DNA of 64,000 bases, taken from positions 27,501-91,500 of the forward strand of contig JAOTOL010001011.1 in NCBI GenBank assembly GCA_034440575.1. The letters are read 5' to 3'. The position numbers and the translations under genes were made by a program. Below, in pieces: positions 1-12,600 of this stretch (positions within the stretch are counted from its first letter, which is position 1; each line of letters starts with the position of its first letter). The notes below the pieces were generated by a model that made no database searches, was not told the DNA's origin, and worked only from the letters and a program-made list of their open reading frames with translations. Source of the DNA: Imbricaverruca yamaguchii. Taxonomy: Eukaryota; Arthropoda; Thecostraca; Neoverrucidae.

Positions 1-1060
1 TTGCACAGATCAATTCAGGCCATCAAATATGCCTATTGCCCGATTTATAGCAAAATCTGAGACATGCCGGCATTGCTTTGTGTATCTCGCCTGTTGTTTA
101 GTAGTGGAATCGTGGACTTCCAGTCTCTTCCCGTCGCCCGTCCATTACCTTCTACTGCTTCTATGAATACCCTTTACTGCTTTAATTTATCTGTGAGAAA
201 AAGCCCAACGATGAGACGCTATCTCCCCAAGTTATGTTCTGAAAAGAAATGGGTAAGGTGCACAATTTTTTTTCTAACTACTCAAAGGGCTAAATGCTCG
301 TTTAATATTTGGTGTCTGACTGCCGTAGCATTAATCGTTCAATTATTGTAATCATTACAGGCCCATTCTCAATCTAAATGAATGTAACCGCTACAGTGAG
401 TACTACATCTCTAAGTTAATTGTTGCGATGCTTTCTGAGGAGGAACCTGCGCAAGCTCCACAGCGTCCGTCCGTTGAATTATATGGGGTCTGATGGGTCG
501 AAGCTGGCGCATGTATGGTTGGTAAATAGCAACCCATTACACTGCGATATTACGGCCTTCCATATAACGGGGTGATAGAATACTTCCAGCCTGAGGCTCG
601 CCGGTCTTGGGCTGTCGATTGCAATATGAATGGTTAGAATCGGATAGTGCTGAACATAGTCATGATGAATCTCCCCCCGCCTGTCGCAGGCTCTGGGTAC
701 GTGTGCCCGTCCCAATTAATTCAAGCCGAGGGATTTGCAATTTGGCGGCTGTCAGGAAGCGCAGCCGTGCCGGGTATTTGTGACGTCAGCTGCCAGGCCT
801 GAGCGGTGGCGACCACCGCCGGGGACCCTGCTCACGATGATCATGTTTGTCACTGCGGACGCGCCTCCCGTCAGCTCCGGTCACGGACTTAGCACACCCG
901 GCGGCCTCCCAGGTGGGAGTGTCTGGCAGGGTTGGACTGTTGGACTGGCAGAAGCCACGCTGGCTGATGTGCACGGTGTATGGGCGCGTGAAGGTGCCGC
1001 CGTGATCAGAACCCAACCCCACAGCGTGTTCAAATGCTCTTTACCTCCCCGACCACCATC
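1..1060. other. No gene recognised
   Basis: Mixed-composition sequence. The 735-1060 part is GC-rich and open in one plus frame into the minisatellite, but the protein shows no domain or motif I recognise. Confidence 0.6.
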
Positions 1061-2035
1061 GTCCGACTGCCGGCTGCAGTGTCGCCCGACTGCCGACTGC
1101 CAACTGTTGTGTTACCCGACTGCCGGCTGCCGGCTGTCGTGTCGCCCGACTGCCAACTGTTGTGTCGCCCGACTGCCGGCTGTCGTGTCGCCCGACTGCC
1201 GACTGCCGACTGTTGTGTTGCCCGACTGCCGACTGTTGTGTCGCCCGACTGCCGACTGTTGTGTCGCCCGACTGCCGACTGTCGGCCGTTGTTGCCCAAC
1301 TGCCGACTGTCGGCCGTTGTTGCCCAACTGCCGACTGTCGGCCGTTGTTGCCCAACTGCCGACTGTCGTGTCGTCCGACTGCCGACTGCCGACTGTTGTT
1401 GCCCGACTGCCGACTGTTGTGTCGCCCGACTGCCGACTGTTGTGTTACCCGACTGCCGGCTGTCGGCTGTTGTGTTGCCCAACTGCCGGCTGTCGGCTGT
1501 TGTGTCGCCCGACTGTCGGCTGCCGACTGTTGTGTTGCCCAACTGCCGGCTGTCGTGTCGCCCGACTGCCGACTGTTGTGTTACCCGACTGCCGACTGTT
1601 GTGTTGCCCGACTGCCGACTGCCGACTGTTGTGTCGCCCGACTGTCGGCTGTTGTGTCGCCCGACTGCCGACTGTCGTGTCGCCCGACTGCCGACTGCCG
1701 ACTGTTGTGTTGCCCAACTGCCGACTGTTGTGTTGCCCGACTGCCGGCTGTTGTGTCGCCCGACTGCCGACTGTTGTGTCGCCCGACTGCCGACTGTTGT
1801 GTCGCCCGACTGCCGACTGTCGGCCGTTGTTGCCCAACTGCCGACTGTCGGCCGTTGTTGCCCAACTGCCGACTGTCGTGTCGTCCGACTGCCGACTGCC
1901 GACTGTTGTTGCCCGACTGCCGGCTGTTGTGTTGCCCAACTGCCGGCTGTTGTGTTGCCCGACTGCCGGCTGTTGTGTTGCCCGACTCCCAACCGCCGGC
2001 TGTCGTGTCGCCCGAATGCCGGCTGTCGTGTCGGC
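1061..2035. repeat. GACTGCC-based minisatellite
   Basis: About 1 kb built from CCCGACTGCCGACTGTTGTG-type units of about 23, 28 and 30 bp, made of a GACTGCC heptamer in different multiples plus a TTGTGTCG spacer. A block with TCGGCCGTTGTTGCCCAACT occurs twice (about 1265-1400 and 1805-1910), showing a higher-order duplication. Long ORFs on both strands are by-products of the repeat. Confidence 0.95.
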
Positions 2036-4579
2036 TGACCTCACTGGCTTGTTCTCCACCACTCGCCGTACTTCAGCGCCCGCCGAACGTGTGCTCAGCA
2101 CGCACACCTGCTGACCCGGCGACACTGCCCAGGCCCCGGGTCATCAGCGGAACTGAGGCGGCTAGCGGAAGCCCGGGCTGGCGAGGAGCTTAAATCATCG
2201 TGCTCTGAGTTATGTGGGCTATGCATCAGGTCAGACTGTGCGGCATTTATTGCTCCTTTGAGGGTGTGTGACCTGCGGTGGCCTGAAACTGCAGGACGGT
2301 CAAAGGCATTGGGAGGATCTGGTGTCATGGGTGGCCCCTGATGGGCTCTTGAAAAACAGTGATTCAGCTGGCCCCTGGCTCCCACGGAGGCCGTGAAGCG
2401 GGCATGAGACATGGGAACTGGGGCGGAGCAACTGATAATTACTGCATGCACGAACAGCTTTATTCACCTAGCAATAAACGGTCGATTCGTGCAACCGGTC
2501 TTGGCTGATAAACACAGCCCCCGGCGACTCAGCTGCACCGCCTTCCACCTAATTTAGAGTTGTGGAGCAATGATACCATAAAGTGATGTCAAAAGTATTG
2601 TCATTAAGTATGAGTTTAAACTCAAATTTGAGCATTTTAATAGGCTGGTGATAATTTATCGGGTAGTCTTATTTGCTTGCGCTTTCAGATAATTCGAGGT
2701 TCTCACGACATTCGTGAGGTTAAGGTTTTGGTGTTCCGAACATTCGAAGTTTCAATAAATGAATTTTAATACAACTGCGATTTTTGAAGCACTGAGACTT
2801 GAAGAAAATTAGTATCTTCAGGCGCTGGATTGCTGAATCCGTTCCAGGAATTATATCGTTGCCATTTCACTGTTTTCAGACATACTGGGTGAAAGGGATA
2901 AGCCTTTAGTGAAATTCGGGTAGTCATGGTTTCATGGTGTTCAGACGTTAGGCCACATTGATGTACGACTCTTATGACATCTCGATGAGGCTATTTTGCT
3001 CATCTCGTGCACCCAGTGAACACGCTTGCTGTGCGACAACGCCTGCGTCATCGGAAATAATGTGAATCCATCCTTTGGCGAAAAATAGAACACCGGATAA
3101 TAACTGAACACCTGCTACTGAACACCGTTGATCTCGTACGTGAAGCACGGTGTTCCCTTTCGAGTGGTGGGAGTACACTGCTCAAAGGTAATGTAATCGG
3201 AGGGTGGAAGGAAAGGTGAACGACTCACTTTATTGTTCAATGTTCGATTTGACCTTTTTTCAACGTATTTCATATGATATGGAGAACATGCTTCCAACAA
3301 TGCAACCCAACGGAAAATATCCATTCTCTTCGAGCATACTGTTTACCAGCATATTGAACCGGTGTGCTTCTACATTCTCTTAGCCGTGCACAATTATTGT
3401 TTCCAACATGTCACTCGAGCGATTTGTTTTCACGGTGACATAAAAGCATGAAACCAGCTTCGAAGTTAGCGATAGTCGCTATTTAAACGGGCAGATACGT
3501 GAAGGAATCGCCAACATGCAAAGCATCACACGGATACAGCTCACACTGTGCATACAGTGTGAGCTGTATTGTTGAAAATTTACATGCCATGTGCAATATT
3601 GTACAAAATTCGCAACGACGTTCAGCATGTGTCTAGACATGTCCAGCATAATTAACCTGTACCCAGGCTCACTGTTCGGCTGTAACTGCAACACGTTCAG
3701 CACTTCACTGGTCGAGCTTCAGGTCTACCCAAGTTGGCCAAAGTTACCGTTCCATTTGCAAACACCAGGCAACTGCGAAGCACACGAGCAAAACAACATT
3801 ACGGAACAACTTACGCAGAGCGCATAACCGTTGTTTCATTAGTTTCTCGTTGAGTCTCTGCGAAGTCTAACATCCTGCTGGGGTGGGTACTCGAGCAGTA
3901 ATATCTGCGCCCAGTTTGCTGTAAATAAGTATGGCAGCACGTAAATGAATGAGAAAAGCAATCGCGAACACTTCACTGCTTGCGACTTAATACCAATTAG
4001 GTATCCTTCCTGTTGCTCGTGGGATGTATCTTAATTATCCGTAACAGAGCACACATTCCATAAATTAAGTCTTGCTACGCCCTTATCTCCACTTGCATGC
4101 ACGCCCCGCTGCTTGAAAGCAAGCAATTTCTTGTGTCAGGAGAATTTCTGCCGGCATGCCGGAATGGAAACCTCTCGTCTTGAACATAAAAGTATGCGTA
4201 TGGACAACAGGTGAGAGATATCGCCAATGATCACACAATCATTAGCCAACGCAGACACTCCCCCTGCAGCCCGTGATCAACAACAATCATCTGCTAGTCG
4301 AGGTTGCCAACATTTCCTGGAGTGATCGCAGAGCCACTCGGCTCAGCTGTGGTACGAGCCGGGCCGCACAGCTGGACAGACTTGCTCCACCGGCGCCGGC
4401 TCGGCAGCGCTGCCAGACCGTCCACACGAGACTCAGCAGTTGGCAGCGCGCGGGTGATGGCAATTTCACGGCACATAGCCTCTCTGACCGAACTGCGGCT
4501 GCCCAGTCGTCATCCCGCCGCCAGACCAGTGTCCGCGCCGTGATGCGCCTTCTCCGGCCAGACTGTGCTGATGCACTGT
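2036..4579. other. No gene recognised
   Basis: AT-rich non-coding sequence apart from the hairpin at 3535. The GC-rich end (4280-4575) has short overlapping ORFs on both strands without recognisable content. Confidence 0.6.
3535..3568. other. Perfect 15-bp hairpin
   Basis: TACAGCTCACACTGT, loop GCAT, ACAGTGTGAGCTGTA. No pairing errors. No neighbouring gene is evident. Could be a small foldback or an RNA structure. Confidence 0.85.
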
Positions 4580-4932
4580 GATCCCGGGCCGCGGACTGAT
4601 CCCGGGCCGCGGACTGATCCCGGGCCGCGGACTGATCCCGGGCCGCGGACTGATCCCGGACCGCGGACTGATCCCGGGCCGCGGAATGATCTCGGGCCGT
4701 GGAGTGATCCCGGGCCGCGGACTGATCTCGGACCGCGGACTGATCCCGGGCCGCGGACTGATCCCGGGCCGCGGAATGATCCCGGGCCGCGGAATGATCC
4801 CGGGCCGCGGACTGATCCTGGGCCGCGGACTGATCCTCGGGCCGCGGAATGATCCCGGGCCGCCGAATGATCCCGGGCCGCGGAGTAATCCCGGGCCGCG
4901 GAGTGATCCCGGTCCGCGGAGTGATCCCGGAC
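4580..4932. repeat. 18-bp GC-rich minisatellite
   Basis: About 19-20 units of ATCCCGGGCCGCGGACTG, with every unit carrying CCCGGG and CCGCGG palindromes or one-base variants. One unit near 4828-4850 has an extra base. Confidence 0.95.
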
Positions 4933-5092
4933 GTTCATCGACCGCAGTGCAGCCTGGTCGTCTCGCGCTGATTGTCGCCGGCAAGTGCCGACACTGTACG
5001 CCTTCGCGCGACTGTTTGCATTCAGCATGTGGCGGTATGGCGTAATTCGTGGCTGTGTAGCTGGCTGGTGTTACTGGCGGAGCTTGGCGACT

Positions 5093-5095
5093 GTC

Positions 5096-5126
<31 letters not shown>

Positions 5127-5127
5127 G
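5093..5127. repeat. (GA)n microsatellite
   Basis: GAGAGA run with one T interruption followed by a G run. Confidence 0.9.
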
Positions 5128-5713
5128 GGGTGGAAGAGTGTGTGTGGCTGGACGTCCACCCTCGTGGACACACAGCGGTGGACGCCGGACCGGCACACTC
5201 TCAGGGACGTCTGGTGGTTGGGCACGATGGAGGAACTGTCGGATGGGGGAGCGAAAGAGCCGAGCCGAGGCCACCCGCCACCCACCATCGCCATGTGAGT
5301 GTTGCTTGGCAGCATGGAGCATCACCGGTCATCACCACCATCCCAGCTCAGCCAACGCCACCGGCTCCGGCGACTTCCCGCATGGGGTGAGGGTCAATTG
5401 CCCATATTTTCGTTTTCGCCTTTCTTACCCGACCTATTTTGGCATTTACCAGATATGTTTTCTGATTCGGCGCATAATACATATTAAGCAATGCAAATAA
5501 ACTATGATGAAGATCCGAAGATGAAGATGAAACTATGATCCGAAACTGGTGTATACATCCACGCCAAAACTGACCTGAGCCTAAATGCAGCTGGCTTGTA
5601 AATAAACTTCTGAATAACATATCGTGATCGGAAAACATTTGTTGCATCATTTATTGACAAAACTCTGTCACCGCCTCAATCTCGATATCTGTCACATGAC
5701 GGTACAATTATCG

Positions 5714-5862
5714 GTTTGTCTCTGTCTCTGTCTCTTTCTCTGTCTCTTTCTTCTCTGTCTCTGTCTCTGTCTCTGTCTCTGTCTCTATCTGTCTCTATCT
5801 GTCTCTGTCTATGTGTGTCACGGCCACGATCTCTATCTCGATCTCGATCTCGATCTCGTGAT
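5714..5862. repeat. CTCTGT hexamer and CTCGAT tandem repeat
   Basis: Tandem TCTCTG hexamers with variants to about 5815, then CTCGAT hexamers at 5826-5860. Similar diverged hexamers continue to about 6075. Confidence 0.85.
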
Positions 5863-6525
5863 TTTGGCCGAAATACCGGTCACCTGTCGCCATCGCCATC
5901 TCGATATCGGCATAGGTGAGTATCAGAGCCACTCGCGCGACCTCCATCGCAGTCTAAATCTGTATCTGTGTCACCGTCTCGATTTCGACCTCGGTCCCGG
6001 TCTTGTGGCTGCGGTCTCGAGCCCGACCTCGATCTTAGTTTAGACGTCTGTCTGTCTCTATCACTGTCTCGATCTCAATGTCCAGCGTAGACCCGGTCGC
6101 TGTCAATTAATCTGGCTCTGACACGGTCCCTCTTTTCACCCGGGTACACGGGAGCTGGATAACCCATAGCAGTTGATGCGCCCCCAAGCCCAAATAATCA
6201 CTCATCCGGGTGCATTTACGGCGAACCAGAGATTGCCGCGGGTAGAGGTCGACCGGGTCCACGGGAGATATCGACCACAGATATCGCGAGCGAGACGGCA
6301 TGCTGACTGTCTTATGGTCGACATGTCTGGCGTAGACCGTGAGTGGCCTTTGACTCTCCCTTTCTCAAGGGGAGGGGATGGAGGTGCACGACGAAAGGGC
6401 GAAATGGCGAAATTCTCCTGATTGCTACTCCTGGGCAGTATTCGTAAGTGGTAGCTGTCAACTGGACATCTGGGAAATTCGGGTATCTTTGGACCGCACA
6501 TTTTCGCTGACCCTGTGATATAACG

Positions 6526-7262
6526 TACATTTGCCATGAGTACATGTGTCATATGTACTTTTGCGCTAAGGTATATCTGTGTTTACGTACATTTGCCATA
6601 CCTACTTTTGTGCATATGTGCATTTGCTTACGTGCACACAAAACACGTATATATGATGTGCATATTTTTATAACATGTTCATTCGAAGCAAGTAAAATTT
6701 AAACATGTATTTTTAAACACGTGCATTTCAAACCCGCACATTTTGTAACGTGCATTTGCTTATGTCATATGCACACTTGCATTTGGGTAACGTAAATTTG
6801 CATTAACATGCATTTGTTCTCACGTACTTTTGCGTGTAGGTACATTTTCGCTGACATGCATTTACAATTTAGTACATTTGCTATGCGTACGTATTTCTGT
6901 TTGTGTACATTTGCGCATTCGTCACTTTGCACTTACGTACATTTGTGCTTACGTAGTTTTACGTCTACGTATACATGCGCTGTGGTACATTTGACCATGT
7001 GTGTGTGTGTGAGTGAATTTTGCCAGCCTGCCACCGTGTGGTGATATCGGCTGCGTACATTTGCATTTACGTACTTTTGCGCTTACGCATTTTTGCGCAT
7101 ACGCACTTTTGTGCATAGGTACATTGGCGCATACGTACATTTGCTTACGTATCTTCGCCATACGTACATTTGCCCTTACGTACATCTGCCACGCGCACTT
7201 TTGCGCTTTCGTACATCTGAGCTTACGTACATCTGCCAAACGTGCATTTGTCCTGGCGTATA
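6526..7262. repeat. Diverged short-period satellite (TACGTACATTTGCGC type)
   Basis: About 740 bp of loosely repeated units of roughly 16-20 bp around ACGTACATTTGCGCTTACGT, with many substitutions and variable spacing. It seems older than the other arrays because units differ widely. Confidence 0.85.
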
Positions 7263-7654
7263 GTCGTCTTGGAATCAAACCATGTAATCAGGGGAGTAAC
7301 GTCAGACGTTTACAGGTAGGATTTCTTATTAGGTAACTAATATGCATTTGTGACTAACGAAGTCCCCAGTGGAAGGGAGTACGACTCACTAAATGCTTGC
7401 GTAACACTGGAGGTGAAAATCGTGGCCGAACTATATTTTTGTTGTCGTTGTGTACATAGAGACGAAATGATCGTGTATAATGAAAGGAGGGGATGACCGC
7501 TGCATGAATGCTTAAAGGGATAGTTTTAAGGACCAGTGAAATTGTTTTGAATTTAACGCAAGTATTCAGCTGTCGGAAACATCATTGCATAAATATTACT
7601 ACGATATTACCCGTGTTCCGATGGGATCTGGCTTCCCCGAGACCATCAATTGTT

Positions 7655-7687
7655 GTGTGTGTGTGTGGGGGGGGGTGAGTGGGGGGT
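7655..7687. repeat. (TG)n and G-run microsatellite
   Basis: GTGTGTGTGTGTG followed by nine Gs and a GTGAGTGGGGGG stretch. Confidence 0.85.
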
Positions 7688-7892
7688 GCATGTGTCGTGA
7701 TATATGGCGGAACAAGAATGGATCCAATAATTGAACGAGCGCCAGCGGCGGTGGCACTGCCGACGCAGTGTATCTACATATCATCCACATATATTAGTGC
7801 CACATCACACCCTAAGCCCACAGCCCCTTCCCGCCACGTGACCATTCTGGGACACTCGCTGGCGTATGTGATGTGGAAAGGGCCTGGCCTCG

Positions 7893-7902
7893 CCTATATA
7901 AA
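7893..7902 (+). promoter_or_regulatory. Possible TATA box
   Basis: CCTATATAAATTCG lies at the edge of a GC-rich stretch, followed about 70 bp later by a donor-like GAAGAGGTAGGCC. This could be a core promoter with a short 5' exon, but no linked coding exon is seen, so it remains a guess. Confidence 0.2.
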
Positions 7903-8067
7903 TTCGCGTAGTGGTGGCAGCGGGCCGCAGCAGGGCTGGAGACGTCGGAGCGGTTGAAGAGGTAGGCCGGAGGGCAGCCAAAATAATATAGTTGGCCTAC
8001 CAGCAAGACACCCTCAGCCGCTCGCAAAGCGAGCCCTCATCTGGCCGGCCCACTGACTGACCTGACG

Positions 8068-8260
8068 GCACCCGGCACCCGGCACCCGGCACCCAGCACC
8101 CGTCACCCGGCGGCAGCCGCCGACCAGACGACACCCGGCAGCCGCCCAGAGGCCCACCCCAACACCATAACAGCCGCCACCGTCCCGCTACCGTCCCGCC
8201 ACCGCCCTGCCACCGTCACGCCACCGCCCCGCCACCGCCCGCCACCGCCCCCCCCCCCCA
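8068..8260. repeat. 7-bp GCACCCG and 10-11-bp CCGCCACCGT tandem repeats
   Basis: 8068-8109 is GCACCCG heptamers. 8172-8257 is CCGCCACCGTCC-like units ending in a C run. Confidence 0.9.
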
Positions 8261-8306
8261 ACCACAGAAGCCCGTCCCGACACCGCCCAGCCCGGCACGG
8301 CCCGGA

Positions 8307-8385
8307 CCCCACAGTAGTTAGTTATTAGGGTTTTAGGGCGCATCAACTGCAGTGGTTATACAGCGCCCATACCCCCCACAGTAGT
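8307..8385 (-). mobile_element. 55-bp retro-insertion with perfect 12-bp TSD
   Basis: Insert 8319-8373 is flanked by CCCCACAGTAGT at 8307-8318 and 8374-8385. On the minus strand the insert carries TATGGGCGCTGTATAACC, GTTGATGCGCCCTAAAACCC and the tail AATAACTA, the same 3' module as the RNase-H LINE and several other short inserts. Confidence 0.85.
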
Positions 8386-9156
8386 GACAGGCTCATCGAG
8401 ATCATCGTGTGTGTAGTATGTGCGTATTTATTTCAATAGACGTAGCTACGCGTGCACAACCTGTTTGGATCGCAGCAAAGTGTAAAAATCGAAAGCCGTG
8501 AAGGGTAATTCCAAATCCGCCTGGGGGAGACCGCCCAGTTAGTAGCCTCAGTTGTCTCGGATGGGCCGACCAACTATGGCCGGGTTTTGACCATACCGAC
8601 CACCAGCCCCTCCCCCTGGGTATTGCAGACGACATCCCGCAGATGACACGAGACGCATCGATCGGCACCGACCCTCCCGGCACTCGTGTGGGAATAACGA
8701 ATGCCGACGAAACGCGATAGCAAACCACACAAATATGCATGAGATCGTTTACGCAGCGGCCCGATCTAGGGCTGGGATTGAACGGCCAAGTAAATCTAGT
8801 CTTTATTTTGCGTGATGAGTAATGGACATTTTGTCCATTTATTCCATGCACCCTGCACGTTCGGTGAGTGATCGGTGAATGTTGTGGTAAGTGATCGTCA
8901 TGTTGTCAATTTGCTCCATGTAACGTGCACGTCTGCCTAGTTAGTACATACGTTATGTTACCACAAGGACTTTGTGATGAGAGGGGTCGCAAATCTCAAT
9001 GTTTATTATCTTAATTGCTGTGTAGTGATAAAATGGTGGTGCCCCTTCAACTTTTCACTATTTTTCCCATATACCTGTGTGCATGCAATTGTCAAGTTTA
9101 TTCAATATAATTCATTTTAGAATACCCACCGCATTCCAGGACTTCTTATATACATA

Positions 9157-9263
9157 ATGTATGTCATTATTTGAGTTTAAGGGCGCTTCGACCAAAGCTC
9201 ATAATTTGTCAATTCAGACGATGTGTTCATTTTGTTACCATTTTAGTCCCTGCATGTACGTCA
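9157..9263 (-). mobile_element. Short (87-bp) LINE-tail insertion, probable TSD
   Basis: Insert 9167-9253 contains TTATTTGAGTTTAAGGGCGC then TTCGACC, the reverse complement of the LINE tail. Candidate TSD: ATGTATGTCA (9157-9166) and ATGTACGTCA (9254-9263), 9 of 10 identical. The end away from the tail is uncertain. Confidence 0.5.
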
Positions 9264-9441
9264 GTTGATATCGAGCATTTTATAACCGTGAACAATGCGG
9301 CAACTTGTCGCCCCAAGGTTAACAGTTAGGGGCTCAAGTTACCAACCTGATCAAATTCTATAGCACTAGCAAGTTGATGTAGCCCACGTAGGACTATTTC
9401 GTGACCATAGGACAGCGACGCGCGACGTTGTGCCGCTACCT

Positions 9442-9602
9442 GGTGCAGCTGATGAGGAACCAATCGCCTACTTCATGGCTGTCTGGTGTAGCTGATGAGG
9501 AACCGCTTGCCCACTTTATCGTTGGTGTAGCTAATGAGGCGTCAATCGCCCACTTCATGGCTGTCTGGTGTAGCAGATGAGGCGTCAGTCGCCCACTTCA
9601 TG
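9442..9602. repeat. About 43-bp minisatellite, 4 copies
   Basis: Units start GGTGTAGCTGATGAGGAACC and end CCCACTTCATGGCTGTCT; the second unit is shortened. Confidence 0.9.
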
Positions 9603-12600
9603 GTATACAACACTGCTCACGTCATGCCGTGTCTTATTTGCCATGCGAAAAAATATGTGTGCTGTTGGATATCACGTGAACGTGTGTATAGACAGCTGAA
9701 TGTGGCGAAAAAATATGTAGTGAGGGGTATGCGATACAGCAGCATACATTATCATAGTGATTTTCCATATGTTGCAGGTGTTTACAGGCTGGATGTTCCA
9801 ATGAATGGTTTCGGGATGTTGTGATCTTGTATGGTAGCCGGTTCACATTGTTTAATGGAAGTTTCGATAGCTCTACCACAGCTAACAGTACTACAAGCTA
9901 GAGCAAATACACTAAAACGTTTCAGTCCGACATTCGACGAGTGCACACAGAACTTCCGCGGGAGCATATTTACCCTGATATGATCTCCTTTGTCTGAATA
10001 TATCTACATCGACGGTAGGAGCGTCACTAACCCCGGCACGTACTAAGTTCAGCGCGAACCAAGTGCACCGGGTAAACAGATCCCCCTACAAGCCAGGGCT
10101 GGCCGGACATCAGGAAGTGGTCGAAGCGCCGTTAGAAGCGCCGAAGCGCCGAACGCACTTTGCACCATATTCGTTAGTGGTATCTGTGAATGCGAGGTGA
10201 ATCGCAAGGTCATAGCAGGTCATGTGAATTTTTCAGCTTTTATTTTAACTATCTATGAATCATCTCTGTTTCATACTCTTCATGCTTCATGCTCGGTCTG
10301 TGCGCATTTTGCTGCCTTCGTTTGCAGGAGCACAGTATTACATGTGATTAAGTGATATGCATAATTTAACGTGTTTAACCAAGGTCAGTATGAGCCATTA
10401 TGGTTCCACTGGCGTGGTCATCATGAGTAACTTTCTCCCCCTGTTATTGTCGAACTGGGAGTAGGCAGAGAACCGATTGAATCGCTGTTGTGGACTGAAC
10501 GGTTTCTATAAAATTAACTACCCCTTATGCTTTTGATGGTAATATTTTAATAGATACTGTGTAAATTTTCTTCTAGTTCTTTTTAAATTTACCTAGAGTT
10601 CGCCCGGGTGAACAATTCTACACATACTTCGAGGACTTTTTAGTTGACAAAATGTGTCGCCCTTATCACATGTTAAAAAAATTGTTGGCGTTTGGTTTAG
10701 GCCAGCGAGAATCACAATCACACTTGTAACGCTAGTTTTCTCACCAATAGCGACTAAGACCAGCGCAAGACCATTTTAGACATTTCATGGTGCGTACAAA
10801 TTAGCTTTCTATTTGGATGGAATATCTTAACAGTCTTTTCAAAACGTGAAAGGCAAGCTTAAAACTCTTGGCTTGTATGGATTCGCCATTCAATTCTGTA
10901 TTTAAATGTATAAGGTTGTGTAACTTTTGCATTTGGTGAGCATCACAATCCATGGAATCCTGAACGATATGGATGATCTTCGTTATACAAAAATCAAATA
11001 CTTCCACCTGCAAGCTATCTATACATAAAAAGCAGGCTTGCATATCTGCTCAAAGGGACTACCTAACAAAGAGTGCCATTTTTAGCATGATAAATATGAA
11101 CACTTGAAAATTTGAAATTATATTAGGGATATATTGGGTCATACAGTCCTCGCCGTGTGGTCCATCTAAATATGTGCCTAGACGTTTTGAAAAAGACCAT
11201 CTTATAGGTACTAGATGTCTGAATACATGCCCAATACTAAATGCATGCCTGGCAATGCATGTGTTTTCTGCACGCCTTTCGGTGGTGGCAAAGCTAAAGA
11301 AAAGAAGGATGAGCTTTGCCAAACCCTGCTTAGTTCAACCCTGAAAGCAAGCAAGTGAAAACGTTCGTATGCTTAGTTGAAATGGCGTATACAAACTCAA
11401 TCTCGGCAGCTTCAATGGTAGATTTTCGCTCAGTAAGGGGCGTGGCAGTTACCATAAATTACTCAAAATACCGCAAGCATGCTCAAGATAAATATATGGT
11501 GCACAACACGAGAACATCAAAATGGTTACTATTTACAATTCAGGCAGCTAACGAAATACTGATTTCCGTAGAAGTCGGAGGATGCCCTTAACAAAACGAT
11601 TTGCGAAGAGGGCCAAGTGAAAAATATCCCAATTTGAACAAAACAGATCCTGAAATGAACAAAAATCAAATTCGAACTTAGCACCGAAATTTCACGAACT
11701 TAGCATGGTATACAATGTACAGCTACAGAAAACATAACTTCTACTGGATAGCATACTTGATTTAAGAACGTTTTACGACCAACACTTGTTCAGTACAGTA
11801 AATGGTACAAAGTTCCGGTGCACAATAGCAACTTATGTAGCCCTCCAGCAACCACTATTAGAGCTTCTCTACTTAAAGCGGGGTTTACATCGATCGCAAG
11901 CAAATCTCACTAGGCGGTCTTTCTGCCTTTTTCTCTCCCCATATCGCTCAGGAAGTGGAGGATTTTCGTTCAGGGAAATGCTCATTATATCAGGCCTAGG
12001 CTAATGGAATGCTAAGCATATGCGATTGGAAGTTCATTCCACCAGTACGCAGGACCGCACGGGCGATGGCAAGAGGCGGCCATGTGATGCTGCAATAGCC
12101 ATGTTGAACTCCAATGTTGCAGGCACCGGGTCGGCAGCATGCCGTTGCAGCAAATAAAACCTTCAAGTTCACCAAATCTGCGTTATCTTGGCTGCTGGTG
12201 GAATACGCTTCGATGCGTTCGATTTCGATGCAAGACAGGCCCCTCAAAGCTCGGTGGAGATTTGGCTGCTGCATCGCCTACTGAAGGCGGATTTCAGACC
12301 TGACGCAGCCTGCCGAACTGTAGAAACGTCGTCGTGGCAAGGTACATTATCTCTCCAACAGAGTTTGCGCTCGACTTCTGCTGCACACAACCGCTTCAGC
12401 CAGCGTCTCGCGCCACGCTGTGTGATATTGAGTTGGCCTCGAGGAACGCGTAGCACGTAGGATGGCGTCACCACCTGACCGGTGAGCGGCCGAATCCCCA
12501 CGGGGAGCTGTGCTGGCACGACTGTGAGTAGCGGCGAAAATTGACAAAATAACTACTTTTAGCAAAATCACCCGTTCGACAAAATCATGTCATCGAAATG

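Larger units (their letters stand above)
4933..6525. other. No gene recognised; simple repeats
   Basis: GC-rich to about 5390, then AT-rich. Holds the GA and CTCTGT repeats. A possible LINE-tail relic (TTGATGCGCCCCCAAGCC then CAAATAATCAC) lies at 6174-6203. Confidence 0.6.
7263..8067. other. No gene recognised
   Basis: Non-coding except for the TG/G tract and the possible TATA box near 7893. Confidence 0.6.

Noticed and set aside
735..2114. 459-codon plus-strand ORF and the overlapping minus ORFs of up to 320 codons
   Set aside because: They run through a minisatellite and are open on both strands because of repeat composition; the translation is low-complexity CRLPTVVSPD-type text with no domain.
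4466..5173. 235-codon minus ORF (ISPRPG repeats) and plus ORFs (DPGPRT repeats)
   Set aside because: Product of the 18-bp repeat, whose length is a multiple of 3; collagen-like appearance is compositional.
8760..8800. SINE B box (GGGATTGAAC)
   Set aside because: No A box, tail or TSD could be matched.
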